DNA of 58,028 bases from Deltaproteobacteria bacterium (lineage in GTDB: Bacteria; Myxococcota_A; Polyangia; Polyangiales; Houyiibacteriaceae). How positions within the stretch are numbered: the first letter of the stretch is position 1; every line of letters begins with the position of its first letter. Below, piece after piece: positions 26,825-35,137 of this stretch. The stretch lies in contig JAEPMI010000011.1 of the NCBI GenBank assembly GCA_017644045.1, positions 1 to 58,028 on the forward strand. Reading direction: 5' to 3'. Under the pieces are notes generated by a model. That model had not been told where the DNA came from. It worked only from the letters and a program-made list of their open reading frames with translations, and did no database searches. The position numbers and the translations under genes were made by a program.

Positions 26825-27661
26825 ATGCTTCGCTCCCTCTGGTTGAAGGTGCCGACCGTGGTGTTGTCCATCGCCGCGTTCTGGTGGCTCGACGGTCCGC
26901 TCGCCGTCGTCGCGGCCGCGGGCATCTTCGTCACCGGGAGCGCCATCCTCATGGCGCTGGTGCTCCACCCGAACGCGAGCCTCTGGGCGGCGACCCTCTC
27001 GCGCGGCCGCCCGGAGACGGGCGCCGTCTCCCTGACATTCGACGATGGCCCCGACCCGGCGTCGACGCGCGAGGTCGCGCGGGTGCTCGCGGAGCACGGC
27101 GTGAAGGCGACCTTCTTCGTCGTCGGTGAGCGAGTGGAGGCTCACCCCGACATCGTCCGTGAGCTGCACGAGGCCGGACACCTGGTCTGCAATCACACGC
27201 ACACCCACGCGGTCGCCGTGCACTTCTCGCTCTGGTCCCGGGCGCGCCGCGAGCTCCGAGCCTGCAACGCGGCCATCGCCGCCGTGCTCGGGAAGGAGCC
27301 GACCCTCTTTCGCTCGCCGCAGGGTATCAAGAACCCGGCCCTCGGCGACGTGATCGGCGAGCTCGACATGACCGCGATCGGCTGGGACGTGCGCGGCCTC
27401 GACTCGATGAGCGATGACGCGGACGCCATCGAGCGGCGAGTGCTGCGGGGCGCGCGCCCCGGGAGCGTGATCATGCTCCACGACGGGACGGGACTCGGCG
27501 GTCGCGACGACCGGAGCGCGACCATCGAGGCGCTGCCGCGCATCATCGAAGCGCTCCGCGCGCGGGACCTCCGCTTCGTCCGCCTCGACGAGCTGCTCGA
27601 GGTGGAGCCGTACCGCGAGCCGGCGTCGAGCGAGACGCCCCGCGCGCTGGCCACGGCATGA
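26825..27661 (+). CDS. Polysaccharide deacetylase (NodB-type)
   Basis: This protein of about 278 residues has two N-terminal hydrophobic segments and a carbohydrate esterase family 4 domain. It carries motif 1 'TFDDGPDP', the metal histidines in 'HLVCNHTHTHAV', motif 3 'LFRSPQG' and 'SVIMLHDGTG' for the final catalytic histidine. It would remove N-acetyl groups from a cell-wall or exported polysaccharide at the membrane surface. The ATG at 26825 is preferred over a TTG at 26816. It overlaps the downstream acyltransferase-like gene by ATGA, so the two may act on one glycan pathway (inference). Confidence 0.92.
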   Translation: MLRSLWLKVPTVVLSIAAFWWLDGPLAVVAAAGIFVTGSAILMALVLHPNASLWAATLSRGRPETGAVSLTFDDGPDPASTREVARVLAEHGVKATFFVVGERVEAHPDIVRELHEAGHLVCNHTHTHAVAVHFSLWSRARRELRACNAAIAAVLGKEPTLFRSPQGIKNPALGDVIGELDMTAIGWDVRGLDSMSDDADAIERRVLRGARPGSVIMLHDGTGLGGRDDRSATIEALPRIIEALRARDLRFVRLDELLEVEPYREPASSETPRALATA

Positions 27662-28635
27662 CGACCGGGGCGGTGGAGGCACCGGTCTCTGGCGACGTAC
27701 GGCTCGTGGTCGCGACCGAGCTCGACGTGGAGGCCCACGCCGCGCTCCAGCAGCGCGTCTTCGGTCACGTCCTCGAGGAGAACGGCATTCCCCTCGAGCG
27801 CCTGGGGCCGGCGGTGTTCCGATGGAAGCTCGCCCCGCCTGCGGGGCCCGCCCGCGTTGCCGTCGTCATGAAGGATGGGGCGATGCTCGCGAGCTGCAGC
27901 GCCTTTCCGCTCTCGTTCGCGCGCGGTGACGAGCGGGTCCGTGCCTGGCATCTCTGCGACGCGGCGACGGCGCCGGAGGCGCGCGGGCAGGGGCACTTCG
28001 GGCGTGTCATGGACGCGTTCATCGCGGAGCTGCCGGCGGAGGATTGGCTCTTCGCCTTCCCGAACGGCCAGTCGCGGCCTGCCTTCGAGCGGCGCGAGTA
28101 CGAGATGCTCCAGAAGGTGCCGCTCTGGTTCCGACCCGCCCGAGGGCGGGCTCGACCGAGCGAGCGGGTCCAGGCGATCGAGGCCTTCGGCGCCGAGCAC
28201 GACGCGCTGGCGGAGCGGCTCGCGGCGACGCAGGGGCTGACGGCCTTGCGCTCGGCGGCCTACCTGGGCTGGCGCTACGGCGCGCATCCCTACTTCGACT
28301 ACCAGTGCCTCGAGCTGCGTCGCGACGATCGGCTCGACGGGCTCCTCGTGTTGAACCGCATGGAGGCGCGTGGCCGCACCACGCTGTGGGTGATGGAGCT
28401 GCTCGGCGTCGACGCCGATGCGCGCAAGGAGCTGGCGATCACCGCGCGCGCGCTCGGCAAGGAGCAGGGGTGCGACGCATTGATCGCGGCGTCGAACGTC
28501 AAGCTGCCGGGCGGGGTCCGCGTGCCGCCCTGCTTCCTGCCGAAGCAGCACGTGCTCATGGTCCGCGGCGCCGGTGACCCGACCCGCCTCGCTGGCGACT
28601 GGGAGGTGCAGACCGGCGATTGGGACACCTTCTGA
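27658..28635 (+). CDS. GNAT-family acetyltransferase-like protein
   Basis: This 325-residue cytoplasmic protein has a GNAT acetyl-CoA-binding segment ('ATAPEARGQGHFGRVMDAF', residues near 100-118, with the RGQGxxG/A loop). It is followed by 'DWLFAFPNGQSRPAFERREYE', typical of the longer GNAT relatives found in polysaccharide clusters. A second half (about 180-325) resembles a degenerate GNAT fold. The start overlaps the deacetylase stop (ATGA at 27658-27661). The substrate is unknown; a sugar or amino-sugar is suggested by the partner. Confidence 0.78.
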   Translation: MTTGAVEAPVSGDVRLVVATELDVEAHAALQQRVFGHVLEENGIPLERLGPAVFRWKLAPPAGPARVAVVMKDGAMLASCSAFPLSFARGDERVRAWHLCDAATAPEARGQGHFGRVMDAFIAELPAEDWLFAFPNGQSRPAFERREYEMLQKVPLWFRPARGRARPSERVQAIEAFGAEHDALAERLAATQGLTALRSAAYLGWRYGAHPYFDYQCLELRRDDRLDGLLVLNRMEARGRTTLWVMELLGVDADARKELAITARALGKEQGCDALIAASNVKLPGGVRVPPCFLPKQHVLMVRGAGDPTRLAGDWEVQTGDWDTF

Positions 28636-28678
28636 CCCGTCGTGGTCGAGCGCGGCGAGTCGTGGAATCCTGGGCCGC

Positions 28679-29167
28679 ATGAAGAGGCTTCTCTTGGTGG
28701 CGCTCGCGCTCGCAGTGCTGTGTGCGGGCTGCGGCGACTGTCCGGCCACGAGCCCACCCTCCGGCGCCGAGTGCGCCGACGGCGCGGGCGGACGCGGCTG
28801 TCGCTATCCGATCGAGGTGATGAACGCTCCCGTCGACGCGGTCCCGCAGTTCACCTGCTCCAGCTCCGAGGACTGGTACGATCAGTACTGCAACGGCCCC
28901 GATGGAACGCCGCCGTTCGAGGTCGCCGGGGGCACGAGCTGGCCCATCCTGCTGCACGGCTGGGGCTACTTCCTCTCGTTCGATCAGGAGGGCGACGGGG
29001 CCCGCTTCTGCCGCTCCTACGGCACCGACACCGACCACGAGGGCTGTCTTCCGGCCTACGAGTGCGCGAGGTCGGGGACGCTCACTTTCGACCCCGACGA
29101 TCCGAGCGGCCGCGCGGAGCTGGACGTGGTCTTTCCCGGCGACCAGACGGTGTACGTGGTCTGGTGA
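28679..29167 (+). CDS. Small lipoprotein, function unknown
   Basis: This 162-residue lipoprotein has the signal 'KRLLLVALALAVLCAGC' and a lipobox ending LCAGC. The mature protein has about ten cysteines and a Trp/Tyr/Asp-rich core ('SSSEDWYDQYCNGPDGTPPF', 'GYFLSFDQEGDG'), consistent with a disulfide-stabilised beta domain. No family is recognised. The ATG at 28679 was chosen because the signal peptide starts there; the longer frame overlaps the GNAT gene. Confidence 0.7.
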   Translation: MKRLLLVALALAVLCAGCGDCPATSPPSGAECADGAGGRGCRYPIEVMNAPVDAVPQFTCSSSEDWYDQYCNGPDGTPPFEVAGGTSWPILLHGWGYFLSFDQEGDGARFCRSYGTDTDHEGCLPAYECARSGTLTFDPDDPSGRAELDVVFPGDQTVYVVW

Positions 29168-29206
29168 CCCTCGCTGGATCGGCTCTTGCTCTCCTGCTCG
29201 AGCCAC

Positions 29207-30469
29207 ATGACTTCTGGCACAGCTCTGCACGCTCTGGTGCTCGTCGCGCTCGCGGGCTGCGGGGCGCGCTCCGACCTCCTCGCTCGCGAAGCCGCCGAGG
29301 GAGAACCCGCGCCACTCCCGCGGGACGCCGCGCCGTTGCCCTTGGACGCGGGCCCCGATCTCGCGCCGCCCGCCGACGCCTTCGTGCCCGCCCGGCGCTG
29401 TGCGCTCGAGCCGATCATCGGCGAGCCGCAGACGATCATGCGCGAGCGCACCGGCTTCTTCGACGGTCCGGCGACGGTCGCGCGCGGTGGGACCTTCGAC
29501 CTGCTCGCCACCTTCTTTCCCTTCGACGATCTGCGCACGCCGCTCTCGTACGGCAGCCGCTTCGATGACGCGCTCGGTCCCGCGGGCAGCCTCGCAGGCG
29601 GCGGGAACCCGAGCACGACGATGCGCGCGGCGAGCCGTGGCGACCGGCTCGGGCTCTGCTTCCGCGGTCTGACCAGCGGCCGCGCCCAGCTCACCAGCTT
29701 CGATGGCGATACCGGCGAGTGGACCGAAGCCCTCGAGGGCGACCAGTGCGAAGACCTCGCCGGGAGTGGTGGGCAGTGGCTGGCGGCGATCCGACAGCTC
29801 GACGGCTCGGTCCTCGGCTTCGTGCTCGACGAGAGTGGCGCGGTCGTTCGCGATCCGATCCCGATGGGCGTCTCGGTCGACCCCTGGACGTCGGCGACGC
29901 GGGTGACGGCCACCGACCGCGGCTTCGGGTGGGTCGAGTGGCCGAACCGCGGCCGCGAGATCCGCGTGCGGCGTCTCGACCGCGCCAGCCGCGAGGTGCA
30001 GACCTTCGTGATGGAGGAGCCGGTCTTCGGATCGGTGCCCGCGATCGCTCCATGGCCCTTCGATCCCACCGCGCTCGCGGTCGCGTTCCACGGTCCCGGT
30101 GGCGTGCAGGTGGTGGTCGTCGACCCGGTGCGCGGCGAGCTGCTGCGCACCGAGCCGCTCGCCTTCTCGATGGGCGGGGACGTGACCCCGGCGCTGGTGC
30201 CGGTCGAGGACGGCCTGGTGGTCGCGATGGCGAACTACGGCGACTTCGACCCCACCGCCGGATCGGTGGAGATCACCGTGGTCGGCTCCGACGGCGCACC
30301 GGCCCCCCTCTTCACCATCCCCACGCGGCGCGGCTGGGACCTCGCCCGCGGCGGCATCGACGCGGACACGGACGGCGTGACCATCGTCGTCCACTGGGCC
30401 GCGGCGCTCGAGGATGGCTCGGGCGAGCCGGAGCCGGTGACCCAGGCGCTCACCTTCCGCTGCGACTGA
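29207..30469 (+). CDS. Exported lipoprotein with a beta-propeller-like body
   Basis: This 420-residue lipoprotein starts MTSGTALHALVLVALAGC with a good lipobox (ALAGC) and a Pro/Asp/Ala-rich linker. The rest alternates short hydrophobic strands with Gly/Asp turns ('GRAQLTSFDGDTGEWTEAL', 'VQVVVVDPVRGELLRTE'). The pattern suggests a beta-propeller, as in many myxobacterial surface lipoproteins. No enzyme motif was seen. The ATG at 29207 is preferred to a TTG-type start seven codons upstream because it begins the signal peptide. Confidence 0.7.
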   Translation: MTSGTALHALVLVALAGCGARSDLLAREAAEGEPAPLPRDAAPLPLDAGPDLAPPADAFVPARRCALEPIIGEPQTIMRERTGFFDGPATVARGGTFDLLATFFPFDDLRTPLSYGSRFDDALGPAGSLAGGGNPSTTMRAASRGDRLGLCFRGLTSGRAQLTSFDGDTGEWTEALEGDQCEDLAGSGGQWLAAIRQLDGSVLGFVLDESGAVVRDPIPMGVSVDPWTSATRVTATDRGFGWVEWPNRGREIRVRRLDRASREVQTFVMEEPVFGSVPAIAPWPFDPTALAVAFHGPGGVQVVVVDPVRGELLRTEPLAFSMGGDVTPALVPVEDGLVVAMANYGDFDPTAGSVEITVVGSDGAPAPLFTIPTRRGWDLARGGIDADTDGVTIVVHWAAALEDGSGEPEPVTQALTFRCD

Positions 30470-30481
30470 GTCGCCCAGCGG
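30457..30481. terminator. Hairpin over the stop codon between convergent genes
   Basis: CCGCTG (30457-30462) pairs with CAGCGG (30476-30481), with an inner CGA/TCG stem. It spans the TGA of the lipoprotein gene and precedes the stop of the convergent kinase gene. The inner stem has a bulge, so confidence is modest. Confidence 0.4.
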
Positions 30482-30490
30482 ACATCACAG

Positions 30491-32167
30491 CTAGTCCGAC
30501 GTGCCGTCGGTGCGAGTCGCCTCGCCCTCGAGGGGCTCGAGCTCCTCGAGGATCTCGTCGATCGACCCGGAGGGATCCGAGTCGACGGTCTCGTCCGTGA
30601 AGTCGAGATCGTCGGTGGTGCCCTTGCCGGGCGGGACCGAGAGGAGCTTCTCTGCGAGGTCTTTGGTGTACATCGCGGTCGGCTCGTCGAAGTGCAGCGA
30701 GTCCGAGGGCAGTCCCGACGACTCCGGCGGACCATCGGCGAGCGCCTTGAGGATGTCGTCCTCGGAGTAGTTGGCGGTCGGGTCCTCGAAGTCCAGCTGG
30801 GCTCGCGCCTCGGCGCTCTTCGCCAGTTCTTCCGCGCGCACCGAGAAGTCGCCGGTGGACTCGCCGTCGATCGGCTCCGGTCCGGGGTCGGTCAGCGGTG
30901 CGCGCCCGGGCGGCGGCGAAGGGCGCTCGGCCGTGGAGGAGTCGTGCTCCACCACCGGCACCGCCGACACCTCGTCTTCGAAGGGGTTCGCGTCACTCGG
31001 CACCTTCGGCGCCGTGAGCACCTGCATGACGGCTTCGTCCGCTTCGAGGAGCACGTTGGTCGAGTCGCCGAACTCGCCCTCGGACACCGCGCCGCTCGGG
31101 GCGGGGATGGTGTCGCGCGGTACCGACTCGTCGGTCTCTTCCTCGTCGCCGATGCCGGGGATCTCGCGGGTGTGCTTGCTGGCGGCGGCCGGGACGGGCG
31201 GCGGCTGCGGCGGCGCCGGCGCCAGCTGCGGCTGCGACGGTCGCTCGACCTCGTCGGGGTAGAGCCCGGCGAGCACCTCGACCAGGCGGCGACGACGGAC
31301 CGGCATGCCCGCCTCCATCGCGAAGGTCATCAGCTCTTCCTGCATTTCGCCCGCCGTCTGGTAGCGGTTGCGTGGGTCGGGCTGCAGCGCCCGGCGCACC
31401 ACCCGGTCGAGCGCCTGGGGGAGCTCGGGTCGGATCGCGCGAAGCGGCGGCACCTCCGAACGCTGCACTGCCATGACGGTGTCGGCGTCGGTGCGGCGGA
31501 GGAAGAGCCGCTGGCCAGTGAGCCACTCGTAGAAGCAGGTGCCGAGGCTGTAGATGTCGCTCCGGCTGTCGACGTTCTCGCCGCGGGCCTGCTCGGCGGA
31601 GAGATACGCCAGCTTGCCCTTCACCACGCCGGCCTGGGTCTGGACCAGCCGACCGGCGGCCTTGGCCAGCCCGAAGTCCACGACCTTCACTGCCCCCTCG
31701 TAGGACACGAGGATGTTCTGAGGGGTGATGTCCCGGTGGATCAGGTTGAGCTTCTGTCCGAACGAGCCCTTGGCGGCGTGGGCGTAGTTCAGGGCCTCGC
31801 AGACCTTGATGACCACCTGCACCACGAACGAGAGCGGCAGGGTCCGGTCGTTCAGCTCGGCCTGCCGCTCGATGATCGTCGACATGTCGCGCCCCTGGAC
31901 GTACTCCATCGCGATGAAGAGCGACTCGCCCTCCCGCCCGAGGTCGTAGATCTGAGCGATGTTCGGGTGCTGCAGCTGCACCGCGATCTTCGCCTCGTCG
32001 ATGAACATCTTCTCGAAGTCCGGGTCGGCGCTCAGGTTCGGGAGGATGCGCTTGACGGCGACGAGGCGCTCGAAGCCTTCCTCCCCCGACTGGGATGCCT
32101 TGAAGACCTCCGCCATGCCGCCCATCCCGATGCGCTCGATGAGCTCGTAGGGGCCGACTTGGGACAC
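30491..32167 (-). CDS. Eukaryotic-like Ser/Thr protein kinase with acidic C-terminal tail
   Basis: This protein of about 558 residues starts at the GTG of 'VSQVGPYELIERIGMGGMAEVF'. The kinase domain (about 7-270) has the Gly loop, 'VAVKRI' lysine, 'HRDITPQN' catalytic loop, 'VDFGLAKAA' Mg loop and an 'LSAEQARGE' activation segment. The remaining 290 residues are disordered and Pro/Glu/Asp-rich. They hold repeated short motifs ('FEDPTANYSEDDIL', 'FDEPTAMYTKDLAEKLL', 'FTDETVDSD'), each with a phosphorylatable Thr/Tyr in an acidic setting, which might bind FHA partners or be autophosphorylated. No membrane helix is evident. An upstream GTG at 32293 would add 42 residues of unlikely composition. 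Confidence 0.9.
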   Translation of the reverse strand: MSQVGPYELIERIGMGGMAEVFKASQSGEEGFERLVAVKRILPNLSADPDFEKMFIDEAKIAVQLQHPNIAQIYDLGREGESLFIAMEYVQGRDMSTIIERQAELNDRTLPLSFVVQVVIKVCEALNYAHAAKGSFGQKLNLIHRDITPQNILVSYEGAVKVVDFGLAKAAGRLVQTQAGVVKGKLAYLSAEQARGENVDSRSDIYSLGTCFYEWLTGQRLFLRRTDADTVMAVQRSEVPPLRAIRPELPQALDRVVRRALQPDPRNRYQTAGEMQEELMTFAMEAGMPVRRRRLVEVLAGLYPDEVERPSQPQLAPAPPQPPPVPAAASKHTREIPGIGDEEETDESVPRDTIPAPSGAVSEGEFGDSTNVLLEADEAVMQVLTAPKVPSDANPFEDEVSAVPVVEHDSSTAERPSPPPGRAPLTDPGPEPIDGESTGDFSVRAEELAKSAEARAQLDFEDPTANYSEDDILKALADGPPESSGLPSDSLHFDEPTAMYTKDLAEKLLSVPPGKGTTDDLDFTDETVDSDPSGSIDEILEELEPLEGEATRTDGTSD

Positions 32168-32303
32168 GCCGGGAGCATCTACCAACCGCTGCTGAGGGTC
32201 AAACCTCGATTTCACCGGGCTGGTGAGGAGTGGCGAGCGGTCTCCGTCCACGGGTGAGGCGTCGACAGGGACGCCCCACCCGAGGGGGTGCACACTTCGT
32301 ACG
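32168..32303. promoter_or_regulatory. Gap between kinase and cysteine-ladder gene
   Basis: This 136-base gap holds the kinase promoter region and the end of the leftward permease operon. A GGCGTC-GACAGG-GACGCC hairpin follows the cysteine-ladder gene and may act as its terminator. The part nearest the kinase is lower in GC than its surroundings, as expected for a promoter. No clear -35/-10 boxes could be assigned. Confidence 0.4.
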
Positions 32304-33431
32304 TCAGCTGGCGCTGGCGGAGGCCGAGACCTCCACCGTCACCGACACGCTGATCTCGAGGCTGGCGGCGGCGTTGACCGCCGCGTTGGCGGCTGCTCCG
32401 AGGCAGATCCCGGCAGCCACGCTCACGTCGGAGAGCTCGTTGACGGCGGTCACCACGTCGGCGCCCGCGGCCACGGCGGCCTCGATCTGGGCGGTCAGCG
32501 AGAGGAAACGCGGCCAGTGGAGCTGGAGCGCGCGCGCCAGGTCGGCCACGCGGCCGGTGCCGTCGCCCACGATGTCCACGCTCACGCGCGGCTCGGTGCA
32601 CTCGAGCTCGGCGTTGAGCTCGGCGTCACAGGCGGCCTCGCACTCGACGCTGGCGTTCACGTCCGCCTCGCCGCTGCAGCGGGGCGCCACGAAGTCGACG
32701 TCGCAGGAGCCGGTGCAGGTGCCCTCGCAGCTGCCCTCGACCTCGGCGGTGCAGGAGCCCGAGCAGGAGCCCTCGCAGGTCGCGCTACAGCTGCCCATGC
32801 AAGTGCCGTCGCAGGTGCCGACACAATTGCCATCTTCGTCGGTCACCGAGCAGGTGCCGTCGCACTCGCCGGTGCAGGTGCCCGAGCAGCTACCGGAGCA
32901 GGTGCCGCTGCACTCGCCGGTGCAGCTCGCCGAGCCCTCGACGGTGCAGCTTCCGCTGCACATGCCGGAGCACGAGCCGCTGAGCTCGCCGCCCGTGCAG
33001 GTCACCTCGGCCGTCGCGTCGACGTCGACGTCGCACTCGGCGGCGCACATCGCGTAGGCGTCGACCGAGACGCTGCAGACCGCGGGCTCGTACACGATGG
33101 TGACGGTGGCGCTCGCCTCGGTGAGAATGGTCTCGATCTCCGCGGCCACCGCGGCGCAGGTGGCCTCACGAGTGGTCTGGTCGTCGGTGGGCGCGGGCGG
33201 CGTGATGCCGAGCTCCGCCGCGAGATCGTCGCACACGGCCTCGAGGCCGGTGGCGAGGGCGTCCGCCTGGAGGGTCAGATCGTTGACCGCGGCGATCACG
33301 GCCGAGGCCTTCTGGGCGGGCCCGTCGGTCCCGAGGTCTTCGCAGCCGGCGGGAATGGTCCCGTCCTCGGTGCAGGCCACAGCGGCGCCGATCATCAGCG
33401 CCAGCTGAACAGTCCAAGTCATTCTTCTCAT
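32304..33431 (-). CDS. Lipoprotein-like protein with cysteine every fourth residue
   Basis: This 375-residue exported protein has a hydrophobic N-terminal signal with a weak lipobox ('IGAAVAC'). A helical Ala-rich region (about 35-110) comes next. A central block (about 145-243) then holds 21 cysteines in a C-x-G-x pattern: Cys at 154, 158, 162, then 170-194 every four, 203-227 every four, and 235, 239, 243. The C-terminal Ala/Val/Ser-rich part (300-375) is predicted helix then strand. An AGGAG ribosome site lies six bases before the ATG, and the start overlaps the stop of the NCS2 permease gene (ATGA), so both are made together. No family function is known to me; metal binding or a disulfide/cysteine ladder is possible. 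Confidence 0.82.
   Translation of the reverse strand: MRRMTWTVQLALMIGAAVACTEDGTIPAGCEDLGTDGPAQKASAVIAAVNDLTLQADALATGLEAVCDDLAAELGITPPAPTDDQTTREATCAAVAAEIETILTEASATVTIVYEPAVCSVSVDAYAMCAAECDVDVDATAEVTCTGGELSGSCSGMCSGSCTVEGSASCTGECSGTCSGSCSGTCTGECDGTCSVTDEDGNCVGTCDGTCMGSCSATCEGSCSGSCTAEVEGSCEGTCTGSCDVDFVAPRCSGEADVNASVECEAACDAELNAELECTEPRVSVDIVGDGTGRVADLARALQLHWPRFLSLTAQIEAAVAAGADVVTAVNELSDVSVAAGICLGAAANAAVNAAASLEISVSVTVEVSASASAS
32703..32999 (-). repeat. Four-residue Cys-x-Gly-x coding repeat
   Basis: These bases encode residues 145-243 of the cysteine-ladder protein. Three blocks of exact four-residue (12-base) cysteine spacing are separated by gaps of eight or nine residues. The codons vary, so the pattern is kept at protein level rather than being a recent DNA expansion. 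Confidence 0.85.
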
Positions 33432-35110
33432 GTCGTCTCCTGAGAGTCGGCCGAAGGCTCGGCCGGGCGATCGACGAATTTGGGTCCGCCGGTATTCGAG
33501 CGGGAGGCCCAAAGTGCCATCAGCAGCAAAAAGAGTCCGCCCAGAGCGTAGCCCACGGCCCATCGCCAGCCGGTGCCCAGGCCGATGTCGGGGACCACGC
33601 CGGCGGGGCCCATCGCTCCTGCGTGGACCAGCCCGAAGAACGCGAGCGCGCCACCGGTGAAGAGCCACGCGCCCGCGCGAGCGAAGCGGCGGTCGATGAT
33701 CTCGGCGCTGGCCGACGCCCAGACCATGCAGGTGAACATGAACCCCTGCGCGAGCGCGGTGAGCCCTTCGAGCCGGAGCCCGGAGAGCTCGAACGCCTGT
33801 GGCTGCTCGAGCGCCGTGGTGGCCAGGCTCGGATCGCCCGCGGCGATCCCCGCGGCGCCGAGCGTCTGGGTCACGATCATCGCACCGAAGGCCGCGATCG
33901 CCGGGAAGAGCCCGACCGCCACGGCGGGCGCGTGCTCGGCGGGCGTGGTCCGGAACGCCTGGGCGGTGATCACCAGCCCGATCCAGAGCACGATCGCCAT
34001 GCCCGCCTCGAGCGGGACCAGCGCGGCCAGGAGCCCGGTGAGACCGCCGATCGTCACCACCGTGAAGAAGACGCCGTTGAGGATCGAGTAGCCCGCGCGC
34101 GCCCCGAGCGCCTTCCAGCCCGGGTGGCCGATGTAGATGGTCGTCGGGAAGCACGAGCCGAAGATCGCGGCCACGACCGATCCGGCCCCGTTGACCGCGA
34201 GGCTCGGGGCGGTGGGGTAGGCGTCCCCGCCGGCCTCCGCCGACTCGATGTTCTGGAGCGAGCCGAGGATGTTGAAGAGACCCATCGGCAACATCACGGG
34301 CACGAAGAAGCTGGCGAAGAGCGGATGGGAGAAGCCCGCGATCAGGTCGCCGACCACCGGGATGGGCAGGTGGAGGGCGACGGACTCGGTCGCGGCGCCG
34401 ACCGCTTCGGCGGAGACCGGCGAGGGCTGGCCGCTCGCAGCGAGGATCCAAGCGGCCGCGCTTCCCAGCAGCACCGCCCATGCGCCGCCGGGGATTCGCA
34501 GCGGCATCGGCATCTCGGAGAAGTAGGTCGCGAGCACCACTGCCAACGGCAGGATGGCCAAGAGCGGCGCTTCGAAGGTGCGAATGGCGAAGTCCATCGC
34601 GATGAACGCGATGGCGATGCCGGCGAGGGTCGAGAGGAGCGCGGCGCGTGGGGTGATCTGCCGGAGCTTCTCCGCCACCAGCGCGCCGACGGTCTCGAGC
34701 ACGCCGCTCACCAGACACGCGGCGAGCCCGACCTGCCACGCGACGGTCGCGGCCTCGTCCGGTGCGGCGCCGCCAGCCTCGGCCGCGAGCTTCACCGGCA
34801 TCATCACCAGGAAGACGTAGGCGAAGAGCGAGACCGTGTTGATGCCGTAGGGGAGGGCCGTGACGTCGTCGCGCCCTTCCTTCGCGGAGAGTCGCTGGGC
34901 CTGCCACGCATAGAAGAGGTTGCCGACCAGGATCGAGAGCGCTGCGCCCGGGAGGATCGTCCCGAGCACCAGCTCGGCCGGAAAGCCGAGCACGCCCTGG
35001 CAGAGCCCGAGCACCAGGAGGAACTGGACCAGCGTGTCGACGGCCAAGCCGAAGAACCCGTCGAGGTCTCCCGCCACGAAGAGCTTCTGAGGAGCATGCA
35101 GATCCGCCAT
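33428..35110 (-). CDS. NCS2-type (xanthine/uracil permease-like) transporter
   Basis: This 560-residue integral membrane protein has about 12-14 hydrophobic segments. The 'DDVTALPYGINTVSLFAYVF' segment in the first third and 'GSCFPTTIYIGHPGWKALGAR' in the middle are like the conserved loops of the AzgA-like/NCS2 purine permease branch, where a Thr/Ser-Pro helix break binds substrate. The substrate (purine, sulfate or other anion) cannot be fixed from sequence. It is translationally coupled to the cysteine-ladder protein, an unusual partner for a permease. The start lies 27 bases after the stop of the upstream MopE-like gene on the same strand. Confidence 0.82.
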   Translation of the reverse strand: MADLHAPQKLFVAGDLDGFFGLAVDTLVQFLLVLGLCQGVLGFPAELVLGTILPGAALSILVGNLFYAWQAQRLSAKEGRDDVTALPYGINTVSLFAYVFLVMMPVKLAAEAGGAAPDEAATVAWQVGLAACLVSGVLETVGALVAEKLRQITPRAALLSTLAGIAIAFIAMDFAIRTFEAPLLAILPLAVVLATYFSEMPMPLRIPGGAWAVLLGSAAAWILAASGQPSPVSAEAVGAATESVALHLPIPVVGDLIAGFSHPLFASFFVPVMLPMGLFNILGSLQNIESAEAGGDAYPTAPSLAVNGAGSVVAAIFGSCFPTTIYIGHPGWKALGARAGYSILNGVFFTVVTIGGLTGLLAALVPLEAGMAIVLWIGLVITAQAFRTTPAEHAPAVAVGLFPAIAAFGAMIVTQTLGAAGIAAGDPSLATTALEQPQAFELSGLRLEGLTALAQGFMFTCMVWASASAEIIDRRFARAGAWLFTGGALAFFGLVHAGAMGPAGVVPDIGLGTGWRWAVGYALGGLFLLLMALWASRSNTGGPKFVDRPAEPSADSQETT

Positions 35111-35137
35111 GGGTGGGCGCTCGCTCGCCGCCGTGCC

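Noticed and set aside
32703-32999. Simple-sequence DNA expansion
   Set aside because: Codons differ between repeat units, so the regularity is at protein level.
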